Assembly: GCA_963830565.1 (NCBI GenBank)
Contig: CAWHMO010000007.1
Coordinates: 124,001-188,000 of the forward strand
Direction of reading: 5' to 3'
Source: DATFDN01 sp963830565
GTDB taxonomy: Bacteria > Pseudomonadota > Alphaproteobacteria > Acetobacterales > Acetobacteraceae
DNA: 64,000 bases
The notes beneath the pieces are model-generated. The model had not been told where the DNA came from and made no database searches. It saw only the letters and a program-made list of their open reading frames with translations. The position numbers and the translations under genes are program-made. Below are positions 17,213-26,199 of this stretch, one piece after another. Each line of letters starts with the position of its first letter. The first letter of the stretch is position 1.

Positions 17213-18304
17213 TTACACCTGAAACCCGAACAGACGCGCCGCATTGCCGCCCAGGATCGCCGCCTTCTCGTCGTCGCTGAACGTCGTCGTCGCCATGACA
17301 GGGTCCACCGGGTGCGGCTCCCACGGGTACGGATTGTCGCTCCCCAGCATGATCTGGCTGGCGCCCACCTGGGCCGCGAGGTGGCGCAGAGCCTCGGGGG
17401 TGAACACGAGCGAGTCGAAATAGAGCTGATTCAGGTATTCGGTCGGCCGCTTCTTCAGCTTGATGTCCGGATTGCAGTAGATCGGGCCGACGAAGCAGGC
17501 ATGATCGTCTCGTGGTGCGTAGGACGGAAGATAGCCGCCTCCGTGGGCGCCGAGGACCTTCAGGCCGGGGAAGCGGTCCAGCGTGCCCTGGAAGATCAGA
17601 TGCTGCAGGGCGATAGTCGTGCCAAGCGGGTTGCCGACCAGGTTGGGAAGCCAGCCGTTGCCTTTGAGGCGCGAAGCGAGGTCGGGCACGCCCTCCGGAT
17701 GGATGAACAGCACGGCGCCAAGCTCCTCCGCCTTGGCCCAGACCGGGTGGAACTTGGGGTCGGAGAACTCGGCGCCCGCCACCTCGTCGCCGATCGCAGC
17801 ACCGCGCAGGCCCTGCTTCTTCATCGCCGTCTCAAGCTCCTGCACCGCAAGCTGCGGGTCCTGCAAGGTAAGCGAGGCGAAGGCGGCGAAACGGTCCGGG
17901 TGAGCGGCGACCAGCTCCGCCAGTTTCTCGTTCTGGATGCCCACGATCTTGGCGGCGAGGTCGCGATCCTTGCTGTACCAGAACGGATTGATCGACAGCA
18001 CCTCCATGTCGATCGCCTGGGCGTCCATGCTCCTGAAGCGGTCCTCCACGACGAGATATGCCTCCTGGGCACCCTTGATCGGCGGCGTCAGGGTGGCGGC
18101 CTCGTTGCCCAGCAGGGCGGCCGCTTCATGGACCAGGCAGTGCGAGTGGACGTCGATCGTCTTCACGCGATTGCCGTTGACGGTGACGGGAAGGCGCTGC
18201 CCTCCTTCCTGCTGCGCATGGGCTACGCCTTGCAGCCCGCAGCCGCAGAAGACGATCCCGCTCGCCGCCGCCGCCGTCTTGAGGAAATGTCGGCGTGTGC
18301 TCAT
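17213..18304 (-). CDS. Exported amidohydrolase, aminocarboxymuconate-semialdehyde decarboxylase-like
   Basis: 363-residue TIM-barrel metal hydrolase/decarboxylase. The N-terminus MSTRRHFLK followed by a hydrophobic stretch and AHAQ is a Tat signal peptide, so the enzyme is folded and metallated before export. Metal ligands are visible as DVHSH at the start of the barrel, the FIHPEG and GAHGGGYLPSY strands, and the LGSDNPYPWE strand with the late Asp. Members of this amidohydrolase_2 family decarboxylate or hydrolyse aromatic ring-cleavage products. It is divergent from the thiolase-ligase pair with 126 bp between, suggesting shared regulation of a catabolic route; the substrate is unknown. 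Confidence 0.88.
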   Translation of the reverse strand: MSTRRHFLKTAAAASGIVFCGCGLQGVAHAQQEGGQRLPVTVNGNRVKTIDVHSHCLVHEAAALLGNEAATLTPPIKGAQEAYLVVEDRFRSMDAQAIDMEVLSINPFWYSKDRDLAAKIVGIQNEKLAELVAAHPDRFAAFASLTLQDPQLAVQELETAMKKQGLRGAAIGDEVAGAEFSDPKFHPVWAKAEELGAVLFIHPEGVPDLASRLKGNGWLPNLVGNPLGTTIALQHLIFQGTLDRFPGLKVLGAHGGGYLPSYAPRDDHACFVGPIYCNPDIKLKKRPTEYLNQLYFDSLVFTPEALRHLAAQVGASQIMLGSDNPYPWEPHPVDPVMATTTFSDDEKAAILGGNAARLFGFQV

Positions 18305-18430
18305 TCTGTCTCCTCCCCGAATACGGCCCGTGGCCGGCGCGTGGCGCAGGACATGCCTGCGCCACCATCCTGGCTTGCCGCCCCAGCCGGCGCTAGAGTT
18401 CGACGCAATTTCATTGCAAGGAGGCATCCG

Positions 18431-19603
18431 ATGCCCGAGGCCTGCATCGTCGGATGGGCCCATTCGCCCTTCGGCAAGCTCGATGACCCCGATGTGGAAA
18501 GCCTGATTGGGCGCGTGGCGGGCGCGGCGATCGCGGATGCGGGGATTTCACCGGGAGAGATCGACGCCAGCTTCGTCAGCCTGTTCAACAACGGCTTCTC
18601 GGCCCAGGACTTCCCCGCCTCGCTCGTGCTGCAACATCTGCCGGACCTGCGCTTCAAGCCGGCGACGCGGTACGAGAATGCCTGCGCGTCCGGCTCCGCC
18701 GCCGTGCATGGCGCGCGCGACTTCCTCGCCGCCGGTCGCGGCCGGTTCGCGCTGGTGGTCGGCGTCGAGAAGATGACCGCGACGCCGAGCAAGGAAGTCG
18801 GGGATAACTTGCTGAAAGCCAGTTACAGGAAAGAGGAATCCGACATTCCCGCTGGTTTCGCCGGCGTGTTCGGGCGCATTGCGGAGCGGTATTTCCAGCG
18901 TTACGGCGACCAGTCCGACGCGCTCGCCGCGATCGCCGCGAAAAACCACAAGAACGGCGTGGCCAACCCGTTCGCGCAGATGCGCCGCGACCTCGGCTAC
19001 GAGTTCTGTCGCACGCTCAGCGACAAGAACCCGTATGTCGCCCCGCCGCTGAAGCGCACCGATTGCTCGCTCGTCTCTGATGGCGCCGCCGCGCTGGTGC
19101 TGACCGACGAGGAGACCGCTTCTGCGATGAACAAGGCCGTGCGCTTCCGCGCGGCCGTGCAGGTGAACGATTACCTGCCGATCTCCAAGCGCGACATCAC
19201 CGGCTTCGAAGGGGCGGCGCTGGCGTGGCAGCGCGCGCTGGATGCCGCCGGTCTCGCACTGGACGACCTCTCGTTCGTGGAGAGCCACGACTGCTTCACC
19301 ATCGCCGAGCTTATCGAATACGAGGCGATGGGCCTGACCCCGCCCGGCCAGGGCGCGCGCGCTGTCCTGGAAGGCTGGACGCAGAAGGACGGCCGACTGC
19401 CCATCAACCCCTCCGGCGGGCTGAAGGCGAAGGGCCATCCGATCGGCGCTACCGGGGTTTCGATGCACGCGCTGGTCGCGATGCAGCTCACCGGGCAGGC
19501 GCCCGAGGGGATGCAGCTCGCGAAGGCCGACATCGGCGGCGTGTTCAACATGGGCGGGGCGGCGGTCGCCAACTACGTCTCCATCCTGGAGGCGGCGCGC
19601 TGA
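18431..19603 (+). CDS. Thiolase-family acetyl-CoA acetyltransferase (SCP2 type)
   Basis: 390-residue thiolase that cleaves or forms 3-ketoacyl-CoA. The acylated Cys is in YENACASGSAA near residue 87 and the active-site His in GGLKAKGHPIGATG near residue 335. The C-terminal motif reads FNMGGAAVAN, without the second Cys of classical thiolases, as is typical of SCP2-like members. A strong AAGGAGG site precedes the ATG. The adjacent acyl-CoA ligase overlaps its stop, so the two probably act in one degradative pathway. Confidence 0.9.
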   Translation: MPEACIVGWAHSPFGKLDDPDVESLIGRVAGAAIADAGISPGEIDASFVSLFNNGFSAQDFPASLVLQHLPDLRFKPATRYENACASGSAAVHGARDFLAAGRGRFALVVGVEKMTATPSKEVGDNLLKASYRKEESDIPAGFAGVFGRIAERYFQRYGDQSDALAAIAAKNHKNGVANPFAQMRRDLGYEFCRTLSDKNPYVAPPLKRTDCSLVSDGAAALVLTDEETASAMNKAVRFRAAVQVNDYLPISKRDITGFEGAALAWQRALDAAGLALDDLSFVESHDCFTIAELIEYEAMGLTPPGQGARAVLEGWTQKDGRLPINPSGGLKAKGHPIGATGVSMHALVAMQLTGQAPEGMQLAKADIGGVFNMGGAAVANYVSILEAAR

Positions 19604-21147
19604 TCCCGACGGCGAATCTCGCCTGCCTGCTGCTGCAGACCGCGCGGCGTTTCCCCGAGCGGCCGGCGGTGATCCGCGGCGAGCACACCGTGTCCTGGGG
19701 CGCCTTCGCGGCGCGGGTACGAGCGGCCGCCGGCGCGCTCGTCGCGCGCGGCGTCGGCCCGGGCGACCGCATCCTGCTCCATGCGCGCAACTCCCCCGCG
19801 ATGCTGGAGACGATGTGGGCGGCGTGGATGCTGGGCGCGGTCTGGGTGCCCACCAATTTCCGCCTCACTCCGGCCGAGGTCGGCTATCTCGCGGAGTCAT
19901 CAGGCGCGGCGGTGCACATCGTCGATGCGGCGTTTCCTGAGCACGCGGCGGCGGCGCGCGGCGCCAATCCGGGGATGCGCGTCGAGATCACGCTGGGCGG
20001 AGACGGCGCGCTGACCTGGGAGATGCTGGCCGAAGGCGGGCAGCCGATGGGTTTGCCGGCCGATGTCGGTCGCGACCATCCGGCGTGGTTCTTCTATACG
20101 TCAGGCACCACCGGCCGCCCCAAGGCGGCCGTGCTGACGCATGGCCAGCTCCAGTTCGTGGTGAACAATCACCTCGCCGACCTGATCCCCGGCACGACGG
20201 AGCGCGACGTCTCGCTGGTGGTTGCGCCGCTGTCGCACGGGGCGGGCGTCCACGCCCTGATCCAGGTTCCGCGCGGTGCCGCCAGCGTGCTGCTGTCCGG
20301 CGAGCGGCTGGACTGCGAGGAGGCGTGGCGCCTCGTCGAGCGGCATCGGGTGACCAACATGTTCACCGTTCCGACGATCCTGACCATGCTCGCCCGGCAT
20401 GATGCCGTCGATCGCACCGACCATTCCTCGCTGCGTTATGTGATCTACGCCGGCGCCCCGATGTATCGCGCCGACCAGCGTCACGCGCTGGAAAGGCTGG
20501 GCAAGGTGCTGGTGCAGTATTACGGCATGGGCGAGGTGACGGGCGCCATCACTGTCCTGCCGCCCGAGCTGCACAGCCTCAACGATGACGAGATGCCGGT
20601 CGGGAGCTGTGGCTTCGCCCGCACGGGCATGGAGGTCGCGATCCTGGATGCCGAAGGTCGGCGCGCGGTGGACGGCGAGGGCGGAGAGATCTGCGTCCGC
20701 GGTCCCGCCGTGCTCGCCGGCTACTTCAACAATCCTGAGGCCGACGAGAAGGCTTTCGCCGGCGGCTGGTTCCATACCGGCGACCTCGGCCACATGGATG
20801 GGCGGGGGTTCCTGTTCATCACCGGCCGCGCTTCCGACATGTATATCTCCGGCGGCTCCAACGTCTATCCGCGCGAGATCGAGGAGGCGCTGCTGACGCA
20901 TCCTTCCGTGTCGGAGGCCTGCGTCATCGGGATGGCGCACCCGAAGTGGGGCGAGTGCGGCGTGGCGGTGCTCGTGGCGCGCAGCGCCGTCACTGACGCC
21001 GAGCTGCTCGCGCATCTCGAGGGTCGGCTCGCGCGCTACAAGTGGCCGGCTCGCTTCGTGTTCTGGCCGGAGTTGCCTAAATCCGGTTACGGCAAGGTTG
21101 CCAAGCGCGAGGTGAGGCGGATGCTGCAGAGGGAAGCGGGAGACTGA
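19600..21147 (+). CDS. Acyl-CoA ligase (AMP-forming)
   Basis: About 515 residues of the ANL superfamily, activating a carboxylic acid to its CoA thioester via an acyl-adenylate. The P-loop YTSGTTGRPKAA, the YGMGEVTG motif, GWFHTGDLGHMD and the C-terminal Lys region YGKVAKREVRR are all present. No ATG, GTG or TTG lies between the thiolase stop and the conserved N-terminal helix; the only plausible start is the CTG at 19600, whose bases overlap the thiolase stop (CTGA) 7 bp after a GGAGG. Alternatively a base has been misread here. Cotranscribed with the thiolase. Confidence 0.87.
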   Translation: MIPTANLACLLLQTARRFPERPAVIRGEHTVSWGAFAARVRAAAGALVARGVGPGDRILLHARNSPAMLETMWAAWMLGAVWVPTNFRLTPAEVGYLAESSGAAVHIVDAAFPEHAAAARGANPGMRVEITLGGDGALTWEMLAEGGQPMGLPADVGRDHPAWFFYTSGTTGRPKAAVLTHGQLQFVVNNHLADLIPGTTERDVSLVVAPLSHGAGVHALIQVPRGAASVLLSGERLDCEEAWRLVERHRVTNMFTVPTILTMLARHDAVDRTDHSSLRYVIYAGAPMYRADQRHALERLGKVLVQYYGMGEVTGAITVLPPELHSLNDDEMPVGSCGFARTGMEVAILDAEGRRAVDGEGGEICVRGPAVLAGYFNNPEADEKAFAGGWFHTGDLGHMDGRGFLFITGRASDMYISGGSNVYPREIEEALLTHPSVSEACVIGMAHPKWGECGVAVLVARSAVTDAELLAHLEGRLARYKWPARFVFWPELPKSGYGKVAKREVRRMLQREAGD

Positions 21148-21193
21148 TCGCCAGCGGGGCCGCTGATCTGAGAAGCCGGCGCGGGGACAGCGG

Positions 21194-22051
21194 TCAGGCG
21201 GATGGCGCGGCAGTGTGGAGAGCGGCATCGGACCGCCGCCGGAGACGTCGCCGGACGTCAACGGCGAGCGCCGCGAACGCCAGCAGGATGCTTCCCCCCA
21301 GCAACACCGCGGTATGGGTTCCAATGCCCACGCCGTTCCCGTAGCGGAACCAATGGGTGCCGGCACGCCCAAAGGCTCGGACGTCGTCGAACAGCATCGC
21401 TATCTCGAATGCCGAGGCGAAGGCGGCTGCGTAGAACACTTCTGGCCGCCGCCGCTCGAACGCTGACAGCGGTGCCATGACGCTCCGGCCGAGCGCGCCG
21501 TCGCGCGCTTCCATCGCCGTGATCGCCGCCCACGCCATGGCGATCCCGAGCACCGCGCCGGCGAGGATGTCCGACGGATAGTGGATTCCCAGATAGATCC
21601 GGGGCAGGCAGATCCATATTGCGGAATACGCCATCAGGGCCGCGCCGAGTGGACGCGACAGGCGCAGGATGCCGAAGGAAAGCGCAAAGAAAAGGCTGGC
21701 TGTGTCGCTCGGGAACGAACTCCAGTCCTCCATGTTCCTTACGATCTCAAGCGCCGGAGAATGATAGCCGATTCCGATCTCGTGCATCGGCCGCAGCCGG
21801 AACGGCAGCATCAGCGCCATGCCGCGCGCCAGAATCAGGGCGCCAACCGTCCCGAGGAGGGCGCCCACGATGATCCGTCTCCGCTCGTCCCGACGCTCCC
21901 CATCGCCGGCGAACCAGAACCACCAATACGGGACCAGCAGCAGGGCCCGGAACAGGTAACGGCCCTCCTCGAAAGCGACGATCTGATCGGACAACCGGTT
22001 CCCGCACCATCCGTTGATCCAGTGGAACAGGTTGAGATCGAGTTGGTGCAT
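21194..22051 (-). CDS. PAP2-family membrane phosphatase
   Basis: 285 residues with about six membrane segments. The third PAP2 motif is intact (RIYLGIHYPSD, with the catalytic His and Asp), and an RP-ending first motif can be seen (RLRP). The second motif reads SFPSDTA, where the usual pattern is PSGH, so the proton-donating His is a Thr. It may be a lineage variant or a degenerate enzyme. Family members dephosphorylate undecaprenyl pyrophosphate or phosphatidic acid at the periplasmic face. Convergent with the acyl-CoA ligase; a pair of direct repeats lies just upstream. Confidence 0.8.
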   Translation of the reverse strand: MHQLDLNLFHWINGWCGNRLSDQIVAFEEGRYLFRALLLVPYWWFWFAGDGERRDERRRIIVGALLGTVGALILARGMALMLPFRLRPMHEIGIGYHSPALEIVRNMEDWSSFPSDTASLFFALSFGILRLSRPLGAALMAYSAIWICLPRIYLGIHYPSDILAGAVLGIAMAWAAITAMEARDGALGRSVMAPLSAFERRRPEVFYAAAFASAFEIAMLFDDVRAFGRAGTHWFRYGNGVGIGTHTAVLLGGSILLAFAALAVDVRRRLRRRSDAALHTAAPSA

Positions 22052-22076
22052 CCATTCGCTCCGCGAGGCGAGCAGC

Positions 22077-22123
22077 CCATTTTCGTTACGATGCGCCGCT
22101 CAATCAACCATTTTCGTCACAAT
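22077..22123. repeat. Two 16-bp direct repeats upstream of the PAP2 gene
   Basis: CCATTTTCGTTACGAT at 22077-22092 recurs as CCATTTTCGTCACAAT at 22108-22123 (14 of 16 identical), start to start 31 bp, close to three helical turns. They sit 26-72 bp before the PAP2 start codon in an AT-richer patch, a position suited to a regulator bound as a tandem dimer. Regulator unknown. Confidence 0.5.
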
Positions 22124-22239
22124 ATCTTAAAAAACCGGTCCGGCGAGCCAGTGCCGGTCCGGTCGGCAACGCGTTCCATCAAGGTCGCAGGGCGGAGCAG
22201 CCCGGTATCCCGTCAGGCTCCCTTGCCGCGTCTGGTAAA

Positions 22240-22257
22240 TTCGACAAGATTGTCGAA
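22240..22257. promoter_or_regulatory. Perfect palindrome upstream of gentisate dioxygenase gene (putative operator)
   Basis: TTCGACAAGATTGTCGAA is an 18-bp palindrome with a 2-bp centre and 8-bp perfect arms, ending 63 bp before the gtdA start. Such sites are commonly bound by MarR-, GntR- or IclR-type dimers controlling aromatic catabolism. No regulator gene is adjacent, so the cognate protein is unknown. Confidence 0.6.
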
Positions 22258-22320
22258 GGGCGCGCGATCCGGTGCGGCAGAGCGCACCGCGCGGCGCGCG
22301 CGAGACCGGGAGAACGCGCG

Positions 22321-23364
22321 ATGAACGACACCGTCAGCCCTGCCGTGGCCGACCGCCAGGCGTTCTACGACCGGATCGCCGCCCACAGCCTCGCCCCGCT
22401 TTGGGAGAGCCTGCACCAGCTTGTCAGCCGCACCCCTGGCACCGCCGCCGTGCCGGTCCATTGGGACTACGACGACGCGGTTCGCCCGCATCTGATGGAG
22501 GCGGCCGACCTCATCACGGCCAAGGAAGCCGAGCGGCGCGTCCTGATCCTCAAGAACCCCGGCCTTGGCGGGCAGGCCGCCGTGACCCAGTCGCTGTTCT
22601 CCGGGCTACAGCTCATCATGCCCGGCGAGGTCGCGCCAGCGCACCGGCACACCCAGTCGGCGCTCCGGTTCGTGATCGAGGGCCACGGCGCCTATACCGC
22701 CGTGGAGGGCGAGCGGACGCCGATGGAGCCGGGCGATTTCATCATCACGCCCTCCTGGACCTGGCACGATCATGGCAATGAGACCAACAAACCGATGGTG
22801 TGGCTGGACGGTCTGGACATCCCGATCGTGCGCTTCTTCGGCGCGAGCTTCGCCGAGCCGGCCAACGCCGAGAGCCAGGCAGTAACCCGCCCGGCCGGCG
22901 ACGGTCTCGCGCGCTATGGCTCCAACATGCTGCCGGTGGACTACCGCCCGCGCAGCCTAAGCTCGCCGGTGTTCAGCTATCCCTATTCCCGTTCGCGCGA
23001 GGCCTTGGCGGCCCTCGCCCGCGCCGGGGACCCCGACCCCTGCCACGGCCACAAGATGCGCTACGTGAACCCGGCGACCGGCGATCACGCAATGCCCACC
23101 ATCGGCGCCTTCCTTCAATTGCTTCCCGAGGGGTTCGATACTGCGGACTACCACTCCACCGACGGGACCGTTTACGTGGCGGTCGAGGGCGAGGGCGAGA
23201 CCATTATCGGCGATACGGTCATACGTTGGAAACCGCGCGACATCTTCGTCGTGCCGACCTGGCATCGCCACCGCCACCGTCCGGCGCGCGAATCCGTGTT
23301 GTTCAGCTTCTCCGACCGGCCGGTCCAGGAGAAGCTCGGCCTGTGGCGGGAGGAGCGGGGCTAA
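22321..23364 (+). CDS. gtdA: Gentisate 1,2-dioxygenase
   Basis: Ring-cleaving Fe(II) dioxygenase converting gentisate to maleylpyruvate. The 347-residue bicupin fits the family. The first cupin carries the metal triad in PAHRHTQSALRFVIEGHGAYT with the later WTWHDHGN His; the second cupin has DYHSTDGTVYVAVEGEGET and TWHRHRH. Salicylate 1,2-dioxygenases are close relatives and cannot be excluded. The downstream maleylpyruvate isomerase/hydrolase genes are not adjacent. A perfect palindrome lies upstream, and the gene runs convergently into polA, 8 bp apart. Confidence 0.9.
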   Translation: MNDTVSPAVADRQAFYDRIAAHSLAPLWESLHQLVSRTPGTAAVPVHWDYDDAVRPHLMEAADLITAKEAERRVLILKNPGLGGQAAVTQSLFSGLQLIMPGEVAPAHRHTQSALRFVIEGHGAYTAVEGERTPMEPGDFIITPSWTWHDHGNETNKPMVWLDGLDIPIVRFFGASFAEPANAESQAVTRPAGDGLARYGSNMLPVDYRPRSLSSPVFSYPYSRSREALAALARAGDPDPCHGHKMRYVNPATGDHAMPTIGAFLQLLPEGFDTADYHSTDGTVYVAVEGEGETIIGDTVIRWKPRDIFVVPTWHRHRHRPARESVLFSFSDRPVQEKLGLWREERG

Positions 23365-23372
23365 AGCTCCTG

Positions 23373-26165
23373 CTAATGGGCGTCGGCCCAGGTCAGGCCG
23401 GCGCCCGTTTCGGCGACCAGGGGCACGGCAAGCTGCGCGGCGCTCTCCATCACCTGCCGCGCCACTGCCGCCAGCGTCTCGGCTTCGGCCTCCGGGGCCT
23501 CGAACAGCAATTCGTCGTGGACCTGCAGCAGCAGCCGCGCCGTCAGACCGGCCTCGGCCATGGCGCGCGGCAGACGTACCATGGCGCGCTTGATGATGTC
23601 GGCCGCGCCGCCTTGCAGCGGCGCGTTGATAGCCTGGCGCTCGGCATAGCCGCGGCGCGGGCCGCTTTTCTCTGCGATTCCAGGCACCCAGCATCGGCGC
23701 CCGAACGGCGTCGTGACATAGCCGTGGATGCGCGCCTCCTCCTTGGTGCGCTCCATGTAGTCCCGGATGCCCGGATAGCGGGCGAAATAGGCGTCGATGT
23801 AGAAGCGCGCCTCGCCGGGTCCGATGCCGAGCTGGCGCGCGAGACCGAACGCGCTGATGCCGTAGATGATGCCGAAATTGATCGCCTTGGCGCGGCGCCG
23901 TGTCAGCGGGTCCATTCCCGCCATCGGCACGCCGAACACCTCGCTCGCGGTGCGCGCGTGGATGTCCTCGCCGTTCCTGAAGCTCTCGCGCAGGGCGGGA
24001 AGGTCGGCGAAGTGGGCCAGTAGCCGAAGCTCGATCTGCGAGTAGTCGGCGCTGAGCAGGACGTGGCCGGGCTCGGCGATGAAGGCCCGCCGGATGCGCC
24101 CGCCCTCCTCGGTACGGATCGGGATGTTCTGCAGGTTCGGGTCGATCGAGGACAACCGCCCGGTGCTGGTCGCCGCCATGGCGAAGGAGGTGTGGACCCG
24201 TCCGGTTTCGGGATGGATCTGCTCCACCAGCGCATCGGCGTAGGTGGATTTCAGCTTCTGGAGCTGCCGCCATTCGAGCACCCGCGCCGGCAACTCCAGC
24301 CCCTGCTCGGCCAGCCCCTGCAATACGGCCGCATCGGTGCCCCAGGCCCCGGTCTTCATGCGCTTGCCGCCCGGCAGCTTCTGTTCGTCGAACAGAACCT
24401 CGCCAAGCTGCTTGGCGCTTCCCAGGTTGAACTCATGGCCGGCCAGGCGGTGGATGTCGCGTTCGATGATCGTCATGCGCGACTCGAACTCCGCCGACAT
24501 CCGGCGGAGATCGGCGGCATCCACCTTCACCCCGGCCCGCTCCATCTCCAGGAGGGTCGGCATCAGTCGGCGCTCCACCTGCTCGTAGAGCGCCAGGGCA
24601 TGGACAAGACGCAGCCGGGGGCGGAGCGCGCACCAGAGGCGCAGCGTCGCATCGGCGTCCTCGGCGGCATACGCCATGGCCCGGTCGATCGGCACGGAGG
24701 CGAATGGGAGGCGGTTGCGCCCCGTGCCCGTCACCTCGTCGAGGCTGATCCGCGAATGGCCAAGATGCAGGCGGGTCAGCTCGTCCAGCCCGTGGCCGTG
24801 CAACCCGCCTTCCTGGGCATAGGAGATCAGCATCGTGTCGTCGACCGGCGCGGCCGCGGGAAATCCGGCCCGCGCCATCACCATCATGTCGGACTTGGCG
24901 TCGTGGCAGATCTTCAGGATGCTGGCATCGGTGAGCAGCGGCCCCAGCAGCGCCGTCGCCTCTTCCCGCCCCACCTGCTGAGCCAGTCCCTGATGCGCGA
25001 GCGGCACGTAGCAGGCGCGTCCAGCCTCGGTTGCCAACGATAGGCCGACCAGCTCGGCCCGCATGGAATCGGCGCCGCTATTGGTCTGCGTCCCGATCGC
25101 CAACCGCCCGGCGGCCCGCGCAGCCTCAATCCAGGGGGCCAAAGCGGCGGCATCGGTGACGGTCTCGTAGGCACCGAACCCGGCTTCATCGGCCGGCCCG
25201 GTGGGGCGCGGCTGGGTGACAAGCCCAAGCTCGGACTGCAATGCCTGGGCGGACGCCGCCGCCCCCGCCGCCCCGGTCTCCTGCTCTAGGCCCATGCGCA
25301 AGGCGGTGCTCCGAAAGCCTTGGGAGATCAGGAAGCGGCCCAGCTTGGCGCGATCCAGCGGACAGGCGGAAAGGCCGTCGAGCGGCCGGGGCAGCGGGGC
25401 GTCGTCGCGCAGCCGCACCAGCTCGCGTGACAGCCGCGCGGAAGCGGCGTGCTCCATCAGCGAATCCCGCCGCTTCGACGGTTTCATGCCCGCGGCGGCC
25501 GCGAGCACGCCTTCCAGATCGCCATGCTCGTTAACCAGCTCGGCCGCGCGCTTCGGGCCGATGCCGGGCACGCCCGGCACGTTGTCGGTGGAATCGCCGA
25601 TCAGCGCCTGCACCTCGATCATCTTCTCGGGCGCGACCCCAAACTTCTCCATTACCTCGACCGGCCCGATGGGCTTCGACTTGATCGGGTCCAGCATGCC
25701 GACGCCCGGCCGAATGAGCTGCATCAGATCCTTGTCGGAGGAGACGATCGTCACCTGCCACCCCGCCTCGGCCGCGACGCGCGCATAGGCGGCGATCAGG
25801 TCGTCAGCCTCCCAGTCCTCCAGCTCGATCGAGGGGACGCAGAAGGCGTCCGTCGCCTCCCGCACCAGGGCGAATTGCGGCATCAGCTCGTCGGGCGGCG
25901 GCGGGCGGTGGGCCTTGTAGGCCTCGAACATCCGGTTGCGGAACGTCGTCCGGCCGGCGTCGAAGATCACGGCAATATGCGTGCCGACATGCTCGCGCAG
26001 CAGCTTGGCCAGCATGTTGGTGAAGCCGAACACCGCGTTGACCGGCGTGCCGTCCGGGCGGGCCATCGGCGGCAGGGCGTGGAAGGCGCGGAACAGGAAG
26101 CTCGAGCCGTCGATCAGGACGAGGTGCGGGGCGGCAGCCGGCGCGGAGCCCTCGACGGCTACCAG
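23373..26165 (-). CDS. polA: DNA polymerase I
   Basis: Repair and Okazaki-processing polymerase with 5'-nuclease (N-terminal third), 3'-5' exonuclease-like (middle) and polymerase domains. Polymerase motif A is SADYSQIELRLLAH, motif B is RRRAKAINFGIIYG and motif C is LLQVHDELLFEAP. The first in-frame ATG (26066) would cut off the conserved HLVLIDGSSFLFRAFHALPP that contains a metal-binding Asp. That block continues upstream without any ATG, GTG or TTG; candidates are CTG at 26163-26165 or ATC at 26169-26171, the latter 8 bp after GGAGAGG. I extend to 26165 (about 930 residues) and flag the start as unresolved. Follows the zinc-finger gene by about 35 bp. Confidence 0.93.
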   Translation of the reverse strand: MVAVEGSAPAAAPHLVLIDGSSFLFRAFHALPPMARPDGTPVNAVFGFTNMLAKLLREHVGTHIAVIFDAGRTTFRNRMFEAYKAHRPPPPDELMPQFALVREATDAFCVPSIELEDWEADDLIAAYARVAAEAGWQVTIVSSDKDLMQLIRPGVGMLDPIKSKPIGPVEVMEKFGVAPEKMIEVQALIGDSTDNVPGVPGIGPKRAAELVNEHGDLEGVLAAAAGMKPSKRRDSLMEHAASARLSRELVRLRDDAPLPRPLDGLSACPLDRAKLGRFLISQGFRSTALRMGLEQETGAAGAAASAQALQSELGLVTQPRPTGPADEAGFGAYETVTDAAALAPWIEAARAAGRLAIGTQTNSGADSMRAELVGLSLATEAGRACYVPLAHQGLAQQVGREEATALLGPLLTDASILKICHDAKSDMMVMARAGFPAAAPVDDTMLISYAQEGGLHGHGLDELTRLHLGHSRISLDEVTGTGRNRLPFASVPIDRAMAYAAEDADATLRLWCALRPRLRLVHALALYEQVERRLMPTLLEMERAGVKVDAADLRRMSAEFESRMTIIERDIHRLAGHEFNLGSAKQLGEVLFDEQKLPGGKRMKTGAWGTDAAVLQGLAEQGLELPARVLEWRQLQKLKSTYADALVEQIHPETGRVHTSFAMAATSTGRLSSIDPNLQNIPIRTEEGGRIRRAFIAEPGHVLLSADYSQIELRLLAHFADLPALRESFRNGEDIHARTASEVFGVPMAGMDPLTRRRAKAINFGIIYGISAFGLARQLGIGPGEARFYIDAYFARYPGIRDYMERTKEEARIHGYVTTPFGRRCWVPGIAEKSGPRRGYAERQAINAPLQGGAADIIKRAMVRLPRAMAEAGLTARLLLQVHDELLFEAPEAEAETLAAVARQVMESAAQLAVPLVAETGAGLTWADAH

Positions 26166-26199
26166 ATCGATGGTCCCGGCCTCTCCGGGATCCAGATTG

